DNA of 64,000 bases from Phytoseiulus persimilis (GCA_037576195.1 CM075103.1:31456723-31520722), one strand, 5' to 3'; numbered from the stretch's first letter, positions 14,573 to 27,270 are shown. Made by a program: numbers and translations. Notes: generated by a model from the letters alone, not told the origin.

Positions 14573-14770
14573 TTCAAATCACTTCTGATCCGAATCGAGG
14601 AGAGTCGGAGCAGAAACCGACGAATCAGGCTGATTCGAATCATTTCCGATTCGGCGTTCCATCCGATAGAATCAGCCTGAAGTCAACACTCGATCCGGAT
14701 CATTTTTTTTATTCGAATTATTCCCTGATTTGAATTTTTTTTTACTATTCGAATCTCCCGAAATCGGTTT
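14573..14770. repeat. Degenerate GATTCGAAT-rich repeat
   Basis: About 190 bp built from imperfect, irregularly spaced variants of GATTCGAATC and GATCCGGATC, interspersed with T runs. The core motif is itself palindromic. It resembles a decayed tandem array or low-complexity satellite. Confidence 0.4.
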
Positions 14771-15520
14771 TTGACGTAACCCTGTCGACCGAAACATGTC
14801 GACTTATTATTGAACGGATTATTGAGATTTTTTGTGATCGACTCTCCACCAAAACGGGGTCCACTGAAGCCCGGCTTGGACGCTGGAAGATGGTAACCGA
14901 CTCTTCCTGAGGTGGAACTGCCATTGTCGGTCAGGTATGGATGCAGGTCAATCCAGGCAGAACTCGAGTTCCCTGATGAACCAGGAACGGAGAGGCATTC
15001 CGATGCCCGGAGCGGGCCACCCGCGCTCCACCTCTCGCTACTGTACCCGGATGGGAAACATTGTTGAGGTTGAACGAATTCCGGACGTCTCCGCTGATGT
15101 TATCGTGTTGTCAGAGGCCGTCGAGGGGTTGACATGCGGGTCAGAAAACAATGTTTCTCTGGCTTGTATCTGTTGGGGGCTACCGACTCCGGGACGAGAA
15201 GACCGTTAACCTTGGACGGAGGTGGGTGGATAGGAGCCTCCGCATAAAAATATTGGACCAGAGTTGGACTTGCATCGAAGTTAACCATGGGTCATTGTGG
15301 GTGGGATTCATGGTTCACCGCTGGGGAAAGGCAAGTTCAACGATTACTTCGGACATGGCTATTATGATATCAATAGTCTTTCATGCCATGCAATAACAGT
15401 TGGATTCCATTCCCATCAAGCACTGCCCATTCGTTGTCGCCCTCATGTTTGACACAGAAGGAGAGATTTTCGACCAGTAAGGAGCATCCCTTTCCTGCTG
15501 GGCATTCACTCATCGCGCGG
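14770..15520. other. Gene-free stretch
   Basis: No supported gene or repeat is seen between the GATTCGAAT-rich block and the inverted MITE copy. Confidence 0.45.
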
Positions 15521-15727
15521 CAGCTCTTTGGGGAGGGGAGGCGAGCCAACGGTGTGATGATCATCATCATCGTCGCGGGCTTTCGATAACGCAATCAACA
15601 TTGTTTCCAAACCCGTGAAGATTTTCCTGTTAAAACTGAATCTTTGCGGAACAACTTCGCCCATCAAAGTAGAACTCAATCCACCCTTCCCAGTATTATC
15701 GGAGAGTTTTGAGGAAGATGGCCTCTG
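15521..15727 (-). mobile_element. hAT-like MITE, copy 1 (inverted, degraded)
   Basis: Read on the minus strand this segment matches the elements at 23012 and 48529 along most of its length. Shared blocks are the CTCTTCGATAATTTTGGGAAGGG region, the GGAAAATCTTCAC block, TTGATTGCGT and the GACGATGATGATCATC run. Here the C run and both termini are diverged, ending CAGAGGC instead of CAGTGGC, and no target-site duplication is clear. There is no coding capacity. Confidence 0.6.
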
Positions 15728-15783
15728 ACGCGATTAAGGCGATCAACGGTCTCATGGGTGAGCAGTTTAAAAGGTTAGGGTCC

Positions 15784-15900
15784 GACAAGCCGAAAATTCG
15801 AACCCGAAACGCATGAAGCCGAAAAATCGAGCCCGAAAAGCATGAAGCCGGAAACTTCCTCTCCCAACGGCGTAGTGTTCGGAACTGGTTTGGCGGGATG
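15784..15900 (+). repeat. Inverted duplicate, left arm
   Basis: Contains imperfect tandem units of about 25-30 bp around the core GAAGCCGAAAAATCGAGCCCG, followed by a unique part containing CTCTCCCAAC. The same series recurs on the opposite strand at 16668-16808. In one frame both arms encode a similar Lys/Pro/Ser-rich stretch leading into a GTGLAG motif, suggesting duplicated coding sequence rather than a transposon end. Confidence 0.55.
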
Positions 15901-16102
15901 GGATTTCTGCATCGTTTCGTCGATCTGTACATTTGTGAGACTCATTCGGAACGACTGGGAGACGTTCTCGGATGAAATGATGACAACGGCTCAGTATTAG
16001 TCCAGAGCACGGCGAAACGATGAAAAAACCTTTTTCCCGATTCGCTCTCTGATATAGAACCTTTCGCACGAGCGCTTTTCATCAGCGTGTCCATTTACGG
16101 GA

Positions 16103-16386
16103 ATGGGTCACTCTTCTAGGCACGCAAAGCTCCTCTGCGCGCTCATCCTGGGTTTGAGTGTTGTCCTGGGTCAGGGGCGCCTCCAACTCATCATCGTCAA
16201 GTCATTGACGCCATAGGAACTGATCGTCCGGGTTCAATAGGAACGTATGACTCTTCTGCCGGAGTGCGGGCGATCTTTGTAGATGTTCTAGGGACTGATC
16301 GCACTACTGCGAGTGGAACTGACGAACGCGGATTCCGGTTCAGTCGAATTTATCTGAGCCTTCAACAGGCAGCAGATATACTGTGA
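16103..16386 (+). pseudogene. Frameshifted secreted-protein gene
   Basis: An ATG at 16103 opens a clear signal peptide: a basic n-region (GHSSRHAK), then a Leu/Ile/Val-rich core of about 14 residues ending LGQG. In that frame a TAG follows soon after, near 16216. One frame away the sequence is open from the same G run (16170 region) to a TGA at 16384-16386. That second frame encodes a Gly/Thr/Asp-rich stretch with a repeated GTDR motif. A one-base loss in the G run, or a short intron, would explain the shift. The locus lies between the two arms of an inverted duplication whose frames also carry a GT-Gly motif. The family is not recognised. A sequencing error in the homopolymer is possible. 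Confidence 0.35.
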
Positions 16387-16667
16387 CTGCGGAAGAGAAT
16401 GTTTCGATGCCGGTTTTCCTTTTTCGATGGGAAAGAACGAGGTGTTGTAACAGCGTATTCTGCGAATAGTACTAGAGCTGGAGGTGAAGATTCCTCTTCA
16501 GTTCCAGCGAGGTGACCTCGGAAACTTCAAGATTCGCGTTCAGCAGATTGCTTCCTGTAGCAGCTACACCTTTGGTCAGTTCGAACTGGGACCGTAGATG
16601 CGGAACAGCGAGGACGTAAGCGAGACAGAAGAAGTAGGTAGGCTGAGCATAACGAAGGTGCAATTCC

Positions 16668-16808
16668 TACCCGCTAAACCAGTCCCGACCGCTCCGCTGT
16701 TGGGAGAGGAGGTTTCCGGCTTCACGCTCTCCAACTTCATGCCTTTCGGCTTCATGCTTTTCGGGCTCGATTTCTCGGCTTCGTGCATTTCTGGCTCGAT
16801 TTTTCGGC
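16668..16808 (-). repeat. Inverted duplicate, right arm
   Basis: The reverse complement repeats the tandem units and unique flank of 15784-15900, by eye well over three-quarters identical, with one or two extra 25-30-bp units. The two arms enclose about 770 bp that include the signal-peptide frame at 16103. Confidence 0.55.
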
Positions 16809-16849
16809 ATCCAGGGTGTACACCGTTTAAAAGACAACCTCGTCAATCG

Positions 16850-18480
16850 AACAGCCGGGATTTCCGCTTGAACCGAAATCGAGTGTTCGCCAACTTGGTG
16901 CTGTGGCTCATCGACGTCGCTGTATCCGACCTTGGAAATTTGAGTATTAACCGTCCTTTACCTGGTTTCTGTCCGCATAGGTAGAGGGATAAGAAAACGT
17001 CTGATTGCTGAATTCCTCAGCTGTCGTAGCAAGAATGCATAACTTCTCGATCCTTCCATGCATTCATTCAAACATTTCTGAAATGAGGGATGGATATTAT
17101 TGAGTAATATCTGCACTTGCTAGCTGTACTTGGGAGTGCTTCATCGATTGGATCCAGTATACAGGACATCAACGATTACAGCGACAACGACCAGCAAGCG
17201 CTCGATGAGACCAGTAAAGTCGAGAACTGCCTTCAACAGACTTCAGAAAACGTGGTCAAATCGACCTCGAAATCACTCCCGTAGACTCTAATGAGTCGGG
17301 GGAGTTTGCGGACTGCTGCTCTGGATGAAACACACGGCGTGATATACGAGAAGATTATCAACTCACGTATTCCAGGAAAAATCTTCTCAGTTGAATCCTC
17401 ATCGGCTCGGAGAAAAGCAGAGGTGAACCGATGGTTACCCGAAAAGAAAGGCTGCCTTGCCCCCCTCCCCCCCTGAGAATCGAGAAGATTGTGACGACCG
17501 AAACCGACATTGGGTCCGTCATGATATTCCGTCGAATCCCGTCAAGTTTCTGCTCATGAGAAGAGAGGCGAAGCGCGTTCAGGCCGATGTTTGCCGACCG
17601 ATGGGACTACAAAAGTCGCCACTGCAGAGGCACGTGCCTCCCCTTTGTGATGAACTTCATTCCAGACTCAAAATCAATTTCTAGATCAATGGAGCGATTG
17701 ATTAACTTCCACACAACCCTGATACGTGAGAGAGGACACGGGCCGGTTCACTTTCAGGATCGCCGACCACGAAGGCGTTCGTTGTTTGCAGCTCTTCCGA
17801 GCCTGAAGATAATTGACCTGAATCTGTAATCGATTGTGAATGTTCGCTCCTTTTGTGAGCTGAGAGTGATTTGTGTCTCCGAGATTCATGCTTACTCCAA
17901 CAATCTCTACACACTGGCGAAGTCTGGGATGGGGTGCTTGATGGACTGATATATCTGAATACTCAGAAGGAATATGTTTATCTGTGGACTCTTTCTTGGA
18001 ACGGAACTGTCCCTCGACGAGAGTATTCTTCGAAGCTCGTGAATACCGCCGCTTCTCCCAGGATTTATAAGAATTCAGTTGACGACGTAGCTGACCACTG
18101 GAAGTAATTCTTTCCTGGTAGGGAGTGTGTTGATGTATTGTGAAGCGAGTCGCTCTCTGCACCGGGCAGAGATTCATCTCAATGTAAGTTGTTTCCTCGA
18201 TCTCGCACTTCGCTTCATCTTGAATATGGAAATTTTGAGAGCGAACTGACAGTACTCACCATCCTAAAGGTTCTTGCCGTCTGCAAACACTATGCTTCAC
18301 ATTCGGGGTCGTTTTCCCGACAAAGATTCCGTGCACCTATTTTGGTCGAATTCGCCCTTGTGACTCGATGGATTCATGAGATTTTCAAGAATCAGTTCTG
18401 GTTCAGCGTCATGACAGTTCTCGGCAACGAATGTCGCAGGCAATACAGTTGAATATTTTATACATGGCCACGACCTTGAA
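16850..18480. other. Gene-free stretch
   Basis: No recognisable gene or repeat. A short C run lies near 17460. Confidence 0.45.
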
Positions 18481-18499
18481 ATGAGCTCAATCCGTGTTC

Positions 18500-18890
18500 C
18501 GAAATATCATACGCCCCACAGAGCCGAGAAGTTCAAGTTTTGTCCATATCCGTGTCTGCATCGGGAATCCAATCCATCCGAGCAGCGAAATATCACCTCG
18601 AGGAGTCCGGGGCGCCGAGCTGAGGGGCTAGGAAGAAATTAAGTTCTGCGAATCTCTTTGACCGCAATGGGAATTCAAGTAATCTCAAGCGAAAGAACAT
18701 GCCCTTGAGAGTGCGAATGCGGACTTCTCCCGTCCATCCCTCGACGGGGCACAGAGCTGAGGACAGATGGAAGCGAAGTTCTGTCAGTCTTCTCCACTGC
18801 AACAGAGATTTGATTCGCCTCAGGAACAAAATCGGATCCAGAGAGCTGAGGAGGGAATGGAAGTTGCAGTTCGATACACCAGAGGGGCTT
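18500..18890 (-). repeat. Diverged tandem units, possibly leucine-rich-repeat remnant
   Basis: The motif GAGCTGAGG starts at 18617, 18754 and 18843, with a weaker fourth copy (GAGCCGAG) near 18523. Each is followed by related sequence including AAGTTCTG. Translated on the minus strand, two units give a Leu/Phe-rich pattern with spaced leucines (for example LTELRFHLSS and FAELNFFLAP), reminiscent of leucine-rich repeats. Spacing is irregular (137 and 89 bp). A decayed repeat protein is an inference. Confidence 0.3.
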
Positions 18891-19098
18891 CATGACGAGA
18901 TGTGCGACGAAATGTTGCGTCGAGCGGAGGAAGATCCGCCAGTGGCGGCTCCGGTGGAATAATAATTTTCATGTACAGTGATGAGAACGTATTCCTGGAC
19001 CTGGGCGTTGTCACAAGAATCCGCCTCATAATCACCGCAACATCAGCCGTCCAGTGCAAGGTCCGTCGACAAGTCCAAACTGATCATGGGTCATGACC

Positions 19099-19827
19099 AG
19101 AGACGCCATATGACCGGACATGTCCTTGTCCGTCCGGTTCGTCCGGTTCAAGGTTCTCAGGGGAAAATTTCCGGATTCTGGGATTTTGAGAGAAAAGGTT
19201 CCTAGTTCGGGATCCGAGACGGTGATTTTCATTGTTCGGAGATCGGAGGAAACCCAGTTCGATTCCAAGCCCTTCCGGGAGCAAATGTCCGGCTCTAGGG
19301 AGTATCTACCGTGTGAGAGCGCATCACGCCCGCGGACGGTTGAGCTCCGTCTTCAAAGACCGCTGTTTCGTCGGCTAGCGGATTTACACTGATGAGAAAG
19401 TTGCCCGCGCCGACAGCCGCACGAGGAGAGCGAGCAAGCCCCCACTTGGCGGACTCAAAGCGTGAGTTTCCTGCGGGAAAAAACTGAAAAATACGCTCCT
19501 GCATGTTCGAATGACATTTTGTCGAGGAATACTCCGAGCGAAGGCCCTCTGGATACTCGACTTCGGAAAAGATCTCGATTGAAGACACCGGTGCCCAAAG
19601 GATCAGATGTTGGATCGCATCGAAGAGAGAATGAAGTTCACTCTTACTCCTCATTCCAGTACTTGAGACTCATCAATACTGCATGGGATGAGGGGGACAG
19701 ATCGAGGCTTGAGCCTCTTCCAGTCACATAAATTCGTGGATCTGGAGATGTCCGGTTCCGGCACTGATGTCCTGTTCGGACTACGCCCGGTTTTCATGAA
19801 AAAAATGTCCGGTCATATGGCGTCTCT
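19099..19827. mobile_element. Non-autonomous element with 23-bp perfect TIRs
   Basis: Bases 19099-19121 (AGAGACGCCATATGACCGGA plus CAT) are exactly complementary to 19805-19827. Both arms run inward into CCGG/GTCCGG-rich sequence. The enclosed 683 bp has no transposase-like frame. Flanking TCATGACC (left) and TCATTACC (right, offset by two bases) may be an imperfect 8-bp target-site duplication. Most likely a MITE-like element of an unassigned superfamily. Confidence 0.5.
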
Positions 19828-19839
19828 ATTCATTACCAA

Positions 19840-22800
19840 CTCGAAAGAATCAATGGATCAAGTGAGGCTGAGTGCATTTGAGCATTCGAGCGTGAGAGAG
19901 ACGAAACGGGAAAATCAGGCTCCGGAGCTGCTATAGAAAAATTCACTCCAGTCAACGTGTCGCGTGCTAATCTGACATGGCAGTACCGTGACAACATTGA
20001 ATGCGCTTGATCTTGTTTGAAACTCCAAAAACCTCTCCCTGTTTCCCACTTCTATCTCGTACGTGTTCAGGAGGGGAGGGCGCATTCTCGGCGGCTCGCC
20101 CTTGCTGACATGACTGTCTTTCTGGGAGATATCATGATTTCGAGATAATTCATTTCGCAAGAAGGACGGAAACGAGTGATCATATTGCTGCTCGCGATGC
20201 CCACCTCGAGAGTTCTCAAGAGGTCGGGACCAGTGCATATACCGTCGCAAATGTTGACGTGAGAGGGAGCTTCCCGTGAGCTCAAGGATTCGAATGGATG
20301 ACAAACGACGAAATCTCCGAACGAGTTCTCGGAGAACGGTCCCGAAGATTGGGGAGTTATGTAGAAGATCAGGAATCGAGCAGTTGTTGTGATCATGTAT
20401 TGACTAGATGACAGCTCAGCTCAGAGGAGGATGCATGTGCGTGCTTGGTAACAACCTTTCACCAATCCATTCCATTCTGAGTTTTCCGGAAACGGAGGAG
20501 AGCTCCTGAAAAACCTCATTTATTCGAGAGAAATCAAAGGTGTCGGATCGGCCCGGGATGCTCATCGTCGGGTGGGTTGACAGGAGACGAGCATTTTCGA
20601 TTTTCATTTATTTCTTTCTCAGCTGCGTAATTCTCGAGAAACGGTTCAATTCACAAGAACTCAGCCTAAAGAAGCTGAGGCGGGGGTTCTATGGTATCGT
20701 ATCGATATGGATTAATTGATTTTGATTCGATTCGGATAATGTAAATAGTTTACAGACCGGTCGGATCAGCCTTTCATCCTCGACGCTACTGCGAAAAGTC
20801 TGGCATACATTCCCTGGTTTCCTCGAGCGAGCTCCATCTTGTACACCACCGAGTGTCCTACATCTCCTCCAGGAGTCTCAGTGCTCAACGAGGATCATCG
20901 TCGCTGTAGGACATCCGGTCGTTTTATTCGAAGATCATGTGTTGTGTTGTCCCTTCGCATGTAGCGAACCACGGGGGAATGGCCCAGAGGCTTCGATGGT
21001 GTGGGCTTCAAATTTCCGTGTTGAGATGATTTTTGCACGACGTTCGAATTTTAAATATCAGTGTCGAGTAATGGAATATTCTCCTTCGACGAATATCCGA
21101 TCGTATATTTGTCTCTGAACCAGAACCGATCTTTGAAACGACCGGGTGATCGATGATGTGTTCTCGCCCTGCTATTCGGACAGTTCCTGGTTGGTAGTCT
21201 GGCTGCTATTGCCGAGGCTGACAGAGCATTCTCGCTTCGATTGCAATGGAGGTGAGATCTCTTGTCGGGGTGAAGCTCACCTCTTTGGCAGAAAGTCCAG
21301 CTAGTTCCGAGAGGCATGTCACGCCTCCAGCTACCTCCCTCCCTACTCTCAGATTCTCTCATTGTTCTGTGTGTTATATGCATTCAGAGCTGGTCTTCCC
21401 TGATTCGATATCCGTAGCTCGATCAGGTCAAAGCCGTATCCCTGACTGAGAGCCTATGTTTTAACGCGAAACTCAGCCTGTGTACCAAGTAAGTTCCATC
21501 ATGTTCTGGAGAGCTTTCGGACATCTCCCGTCCGGAATGAACTGGATCGCTTCATACGTCTGAGTTTGTTTTCGGATTCTCCGATCTCGAACAGAGACCT
21601 CCCTAGTATGAATTCTTCAGCTACTCTATGGCGATCTGCATCTCGCTGTGTGCTCACGAGTAGTTCCCGCAGTTTGACAGTCAGGTTGACACTCACCGCG
21701 TTGAGCTTGGGGACTGCGTTCGCTTTTTATTGGGCTCCAGCGATTCTGAATCCATCAAAGCCCCACGAGCATGTGCTCTTGAGGGCAACCTTGGCCTGTT
21801 GTCGCCAGATACAGCCCTGCTCGTCGAGCTGAATTCTGCCGTCAGACAGCGGGACTCGAACCCCTTGTGTTGGTTGACAAGTGGGAAGGCTCGCCCTTGT
21901 ATTTATAGGCTGCTGAGGTCGTCATCATGAGGATACGATCACGACGCTCTTCGCGGGGTCGAGAGTGAGTTAAGCCTCGATGCCGGGATCACTTGTTATC
22001 GACATCAGCTTACGGAGTGTGTCCGTGAATTTTGCCTTGCGTTATATCGTCGGCAAACAGGGGACCGCGAATGTTGACGGAGCCCCCTCCTTCCAGTTCC
22101 AACTCTCTTTCGTTCTACGAAGCTCGGGGCCTGCTCCGCTTTTCGTCGGCCTGTTCTAGTTCCGATTTGTGGAGAATAAATTGAGAGCTACTCGTGGGAG
22201 GGCAGCCCTGTTCCAGTTCAGAACTTGCCTCAATCCATCCCAATGAGCGCTGCAATTATCGTTCTTCTATTCGTAGAGTTCTGCTCCATCTCACGTGCGC
22301 CCAAAACTTCAGATTTTGAAAAGAAACCGGTGGTCTTTTCGTCCGAAGCTCATAAAAGGTTTTCTCACCTCCGGGCCGGCGAGCGAGTCTGCATGATGTG
22401 ATCCAAAACCTTTCGGCACGTCTGGCACACCTTGTGAGTCCAGGATGTTCCCTCCTCGAGGGTGGGAGAAATCGAATCGCACGATTTTCCTTTTGATGAA
22501 CCCACGCGCTACATACGGGCCATTTTCTCGATTGAGCTAATCGTTCGGTATCCTCAAGCCGGTCGACAGGCAGGAGCGATGTACAACAAAACGCGACCTA
22601 CAGAGCAATGACACCAAACCCAAGTTGTGGCACGTACCCTGGGGACCCAGTCGCTCATGGATGAAGAGTGGAGGACTCTGAACCTATTTCCATGACTTGT
22701 GTTCAAATGATTGAATCGGGGCCGACGAGATCCGCTCGTTCTGTTCTAATGGCTATCGGGACAAATATATGCCGTGCGTGGGGATAATCGCGTAACACTT

Positions 22801-23000
22801 CCTGTGAGAACTCCGACGTCGCGAGCAGAATGTGGAGAGGTTCACCGCACGTTTGATGGGGCTAACTGCTTCAGGAAGCGTAGGAATACTCGGGAAAGGT
22901 GTCACAGGATATCCTAAGAAAACCTCCTCCGAGAGTTGAAAAACATCGCACCCTACAACTTCACGGATATTCTCCTCTGGAAGTTGAACACGCCACAGGT
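19840..23000. other. Gene-free stretch with weak signals
   Basis: No supported gene. The minus-strand frame at 21499-21696 has a charged, coding-like composition but no recognised domain. A B-box-like GGTTCGAGTCC on the minus strand near 21849 resembles a tRNA T arm, but no acceptor stem or A box accompanies it. Confidence 0.4.
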
Positions 23001-23011
23001 CTCCCCACGAT

Positions 23012-23248
23012 CAGTGGCGTACCCATTGGGGGCGTACCCCAAAACTTTTCGATAATATTGGGATTAGTGGATTAAATTCCACTTCGATTGACGAAATTTC
23101 CGCAAAGATTCTGTGTCATAAGGAAAATCTTCACACGTTTGAAAACCATGTTGATTGCGTCATGAAAAACTGGCGACAATGATGATCATCATCATCGTCG
23201 TCATCCTCATCACATCATTGACCCCCCCCCCCCCAAAAAAAAGCCCCG
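23012..23248 (+). mobile_element. hAT-like MITE, copy 2
   Basis: Begins CAGTGGCGTACCC and ends in a 13-C run, an A run and GCCCCG. The body matches 48529-48743 closely and 15521-15727 in reverse. It is flanked by CCCACGAT (23004-23011) and CTCACGAT (23249-23256), a 7-of-8 direct repeat that fits an 8-bp target-site duplication. There is no coding capacity. The 3' terminal repeat has lost most of the GGTACGCC part retained in the copy at 48743. Confidence 0.65.
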
Positions 23249-23488
23249 CTCACGATGTGCGACAAGATTTGAGCGGTGACGCATCAGTCACCCCCACATT
23301 CTGGCTGATTCTTCGTGCCGTGGGCGTCGGAATTATCGGGGAGCATGCCACTGGAGTCTCCACGTTCCGAGAAAGCTCGAAGTTTCTCAGAAGTCTCTGT
23401 TGACAGGAAACCTTATCCGATCGGGTATGAAACTTTTCGACGGAGGGCACCGGTCACTTTGTGTAGGAAGCCCAAGAGGAAGGCTTTA

Positions 23489-23956
23489 CAAAAATAACTG
23501 GTTCGTCGTCATACTCATGGCTCATCTGACGCTGAGATATTCCTATACGGGATTCAAGAATTCCCATTCACCTATTCGTATGTCGGCAGCGAGGAGGTAT
23601 CCGTTGTTCAATCTGGATCATGAGCTTCTTGGAGACTCACGAGCAACGGGATGTGAAGTTCGCGGTCGGATGCGCTAGTTATTCACAACGCAAAGCTCAG
23701 GAACTATTCTGTTGCCCTGGATTTGAGGTTCGAGAACGATCGAAAACGCCATTCTTGTACAACTTCGTCGAACAACGAGGAACGGCAGGTCACGGTATGG
23801 AAGCTGAAACTCATGCAGTACTCACGCTCTTCGTACGAGAATTGTTCCTATTTTCCCCAGGCCAATGCACGAGGAGATCCGTCGTCCATCTTCAACAAGA
23901 CTTTGACTAGCTCCTTCCGCCCCATTCCCACAGTAGGGGTCTGGAAAGGCCCCTAG
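23489..23956 (+). pseudogene. Possible decayed coding remnant, unidentified
   Basis: One plus-strand frame is coding-like through most of this interval but carries TGA stops near 23619 and 23652. It then runs open for about 100 codons to a TAG near 23956, with a mixed hydrophilic composition. Neighbouring frames are also partly open. No family is recognised. Chance is a serious alternative. Confidence 0.2.
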
Positions 23957-23959
23957 ACA

Positions 23960-26900
23960 CAGTGGCTTTCGACACCGTGTGATCAACAAGCTAGCATAAA
24001 TATGTCGGTAGTTGGATAGTGCGCCGAAATCACTGGGATCATCGAGTATGAAGTTTTTGCTGCCGACATTGAGTCTTGAATCGCCAGAGGCTCGGAAACG
24101 GTTTCCGCCCCTCTATATTTAGCTGCCATGGGCCGGAGAGGGTCCCACCGAACGCTGCATGCGGACGCATGGTCGTCAATTCCCTCATGCGAATGCTGTC
24201 ACTAAACAGAACTCATGCGGAACGCTTCGCTACTGAACCGAAGCAAGCAGAGAAGTTGGAATCGGTTCCGAAATGTCGAAGCCCCTGTGAAATCCGATCG
24301 AACTTTCCGTAGACTTGCTGAGTTCTTGATAAGGACACCTTCATCCAAAGGAGTCTGCAGCCATGATACTCCATGAAACTCTTTGAAACCTGAGAGCTTC
24401 GCAAGCACCTTGCCAACGCGCTCCTTGTGTCGTCCCGCTCAGAAATCCGTCCATCTCCTCTTCCAACTCGTCGTTGATGTGTATTGCCGGGGAAATTGGC
24501 ATCAATCATCTCACACCAACTATCCACCAAATTGGGTCGATGAACAAATGAGAGCCCGACGGAAAAGTCAACCTGATTGCCTCGCTCACACAGAGGAACA
24601 GCAACTGTCTGGTTTGGAGAGGGGAGTCTGGGCCTGAAGGACGGATGAGGATCGGTTTCCACAGCAGCTTCCGATCTAGGTTCTGTGGAAAGATTACGCC
24701 CCTCGTCGGCTCGCCTACTATGTAGTTCGGCTACTTTCAGTTTTTCATTCGTGCTCGCTACTCTCCAAAGCTCAAAATGGGACACGGCCAACAGAGGCGG
24801 AACCGAATGCAGGGAAATACTTGGAATTATCCTTCTCCGAAGGAGCTGCTTTCCTCGGCTAAGCGTTTTTGAAGCCTCCACCTCCGAGTCTTGAGCGCAG
24901 AAATCATCGACAGAGTTCCCGCGAGCCCGCAGGGCCACGGGGGAGATATTTGCTTGTCCGTCAAGTTTCCGTGAGGAATCACTGGCGTATGGAGCTGCTT
25001 CAGGAGTCAGCTGAAGCTGTGCTTCAGGCTTGTTGCCAGTCGTCGGCTGCAGCTCTCATACTCAAATCGTGAGGTTCACCGTCGATTGGAGAAGAAACAT
25101 CGGGAATCCGCTCCTGGAGGAATACCAGGCGGGCGAGGTTTGCCCATCGATCGGTGAGGCGGAGTTTCGTTCGGAGTTGCACTCCATCAATCTCGGAGAG
25201 TTGGAACCAAGCAGCGGAACAAATCAGGTAGCTAGAGACGATGGTATCGACGACATCATACCTACGGACTCCTCTCGGGGCACGTAATTCGTTACGCGTC
25301 GTTTATCTCCCGCAGATCATGTTGAGCCAAACTCACTGCTGCTACCGCTGAATGCCGCCTCCAAAGCGGTATCACGGTACGTTGCCCCTTGGTGTACAAA
25401 ACCTCGGGCCTGAAAACCCGCCTTGATAGAAAAGCGCTCAACTCATAATGGAGACGGTCTGTTTCCACCGTTCCCCACCGGAGTCTCGCGCCTGTACAGT
25501 GGTTTCACAGAGAGTTCTCACTGACTGCGCAGATCCAAAGGGAAAACTGTTCCAGAGATTCTCCGTGTGAAAGCGAAGAAACGGACGCTATTCTCCTATC
25601 GTTCGGATACATTTTTCCCTTTTCTTCCACTCCCGAACTACGATACGGCATACATGGTAGCTGGTCGCCCAGTCTCCTGGATATTCTGACGACCAAACAC
25701 TGAATTTGGTATGCTAACGACCAAGGCCGGTCTTCTGACTGATGTCTCAATGACACTTGTCTCGGCTCTTCTTCGCCGCGAAAATCCTGTCGCCGGAATC
25801 GCTCACTTCGACAACAGCTAGGACTTCACAGTTGTCGAGGTTTGAGTCCCTTCGAATGTAGCAAGCCTGAGCCTTATTGTAAGCGTTGGACAGAACACCA
25901 GCTACGAAATCTCATCGGCGCCGATTCAGACCGATGGATAACCGGATCGGAGTGCTAACGGTGCTCCAGATCACCGGAGGGGAGAGGGGATCCGGAGATA
26001 GCCATCTGCTGCTGTGTGCCATTGCGAGATCAAGAGTCATGCTCGGATGTTTTATCCACCTCCCAAGAGAGACCAACCTCTACGCGTTCCGATGTAATTG
26101 CAAATTGTGAACGCCGCTCTTGAAAGTGCGTCGTGGGGTAACCACTTGGTAACACTTAGCGGACTAGCGGAGAAATAATTCTCAGTCGACAAGAGCGCAT
26201 TCAGCTCGCGAATATTCACTTTGTGAGGACTCGACTGGGATGTTCATTCGCGGTCAGGAAGAAAATTTCCAAGTATTACCCAGAACAACTCCAGGAGAGT
26301 CTGAAGCTGAATAAGGGCTTACTCGCCGCTCTCATAACAGTCGGTTCAATAAACACTCCCGTTAGTCTGATCGCTCAATGGAACCAGGGAAAAAGCCGCA
26401 TTCATTCGGACGAACTGAGCTTATTGTCCGAAAGCTGAGTTTTTTGTTTGAGCATCGTTGGAGCGGCGACAAACTTCGCCACCAAACTATGGAGTTTCCC
26501 CAAATTCAGGGAGTCAAGTAACGATCTCGTTAGGGCGAGAGAGACGAGAACTTTGGATAACTTATGATAACAAGCTGCACTTTTCTGAAGTGTTTGCAGA
26601 CTCCGAGAACGACGCAACCTGAGGCGAACTTGAGCTCAACTCGATTCCATCAGCTGGCAAGAAAGCGCTCATCGGTTTCCAATTCCGTTCTGTTCGTTGG
26701 TCATTATTATAGCGAGCTCGTCGGAATGGACTCAGTTTCGATATGAACGAAAATACCAACGGCAACTTCGATTGGAAACCGACAATCACCGTCCCTTTAT
26801 CGAAAAACAAAAGATGAATCCGGAGAACATCGTCTGCTGATGAAGGTCTTTGAGAAAAAGAATCGGAATCAACTATCCGGTATTTCTGTTGAAACTTTAC

Positions 26901-27270
26901 GTCTGCTTCAGTCGAATGTATGACCTGAGAATAAGTGTCGTATTTGACAAGCAGAGGTCAGCGCAAGTTGAAATCCGCTTCTGAATCGCTAGTAATGGGG
27001 AAAGCGGCTCGGATTCTATACGATGTCTCAATGTCTCGCAGAAGAAAAAGATTTGTGATGAAATTTTCACCAACGATGTTCATACTCTCCTGAATTCATG
27101 CTGCTTCTTGAGAATCATCATCACACGTCCGACTTACTGGCTAAGACTGCGGGAGGGAATGCTTTGACCTTGCGACGATTACGGTTCATTTGAGGAGATA
27201 GCTGCTCGGCTAAAAAGCTCAGGATCAACGGCGCTCGATACGAAATCTGCTAGCGATCACTGTGCGATAA
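23960..27270. other. Mostly non-coding stretch
   Basis: A 241-codon minus-strand frame at 24213-24938 is long for chance but shows no domain or splice context. The plus-strand frame around 26165-26438 is open for about 90 codons between stops and has coding-like composition, with no recognised family. Confidence 0.35.

Noticed and set aside
21835-21905. Possible tRNA on the minus strand
   Set aside because: Only the B-box/T-arm part is present; no acceptor pairing or A box.
24213-24938. 241-codon minus-strand frame
   Set aside because: Long, but composition, lack of domains and absence of gene signals do not support a gene. Such a length is only mildly unexpected over 64 kb in six frames.
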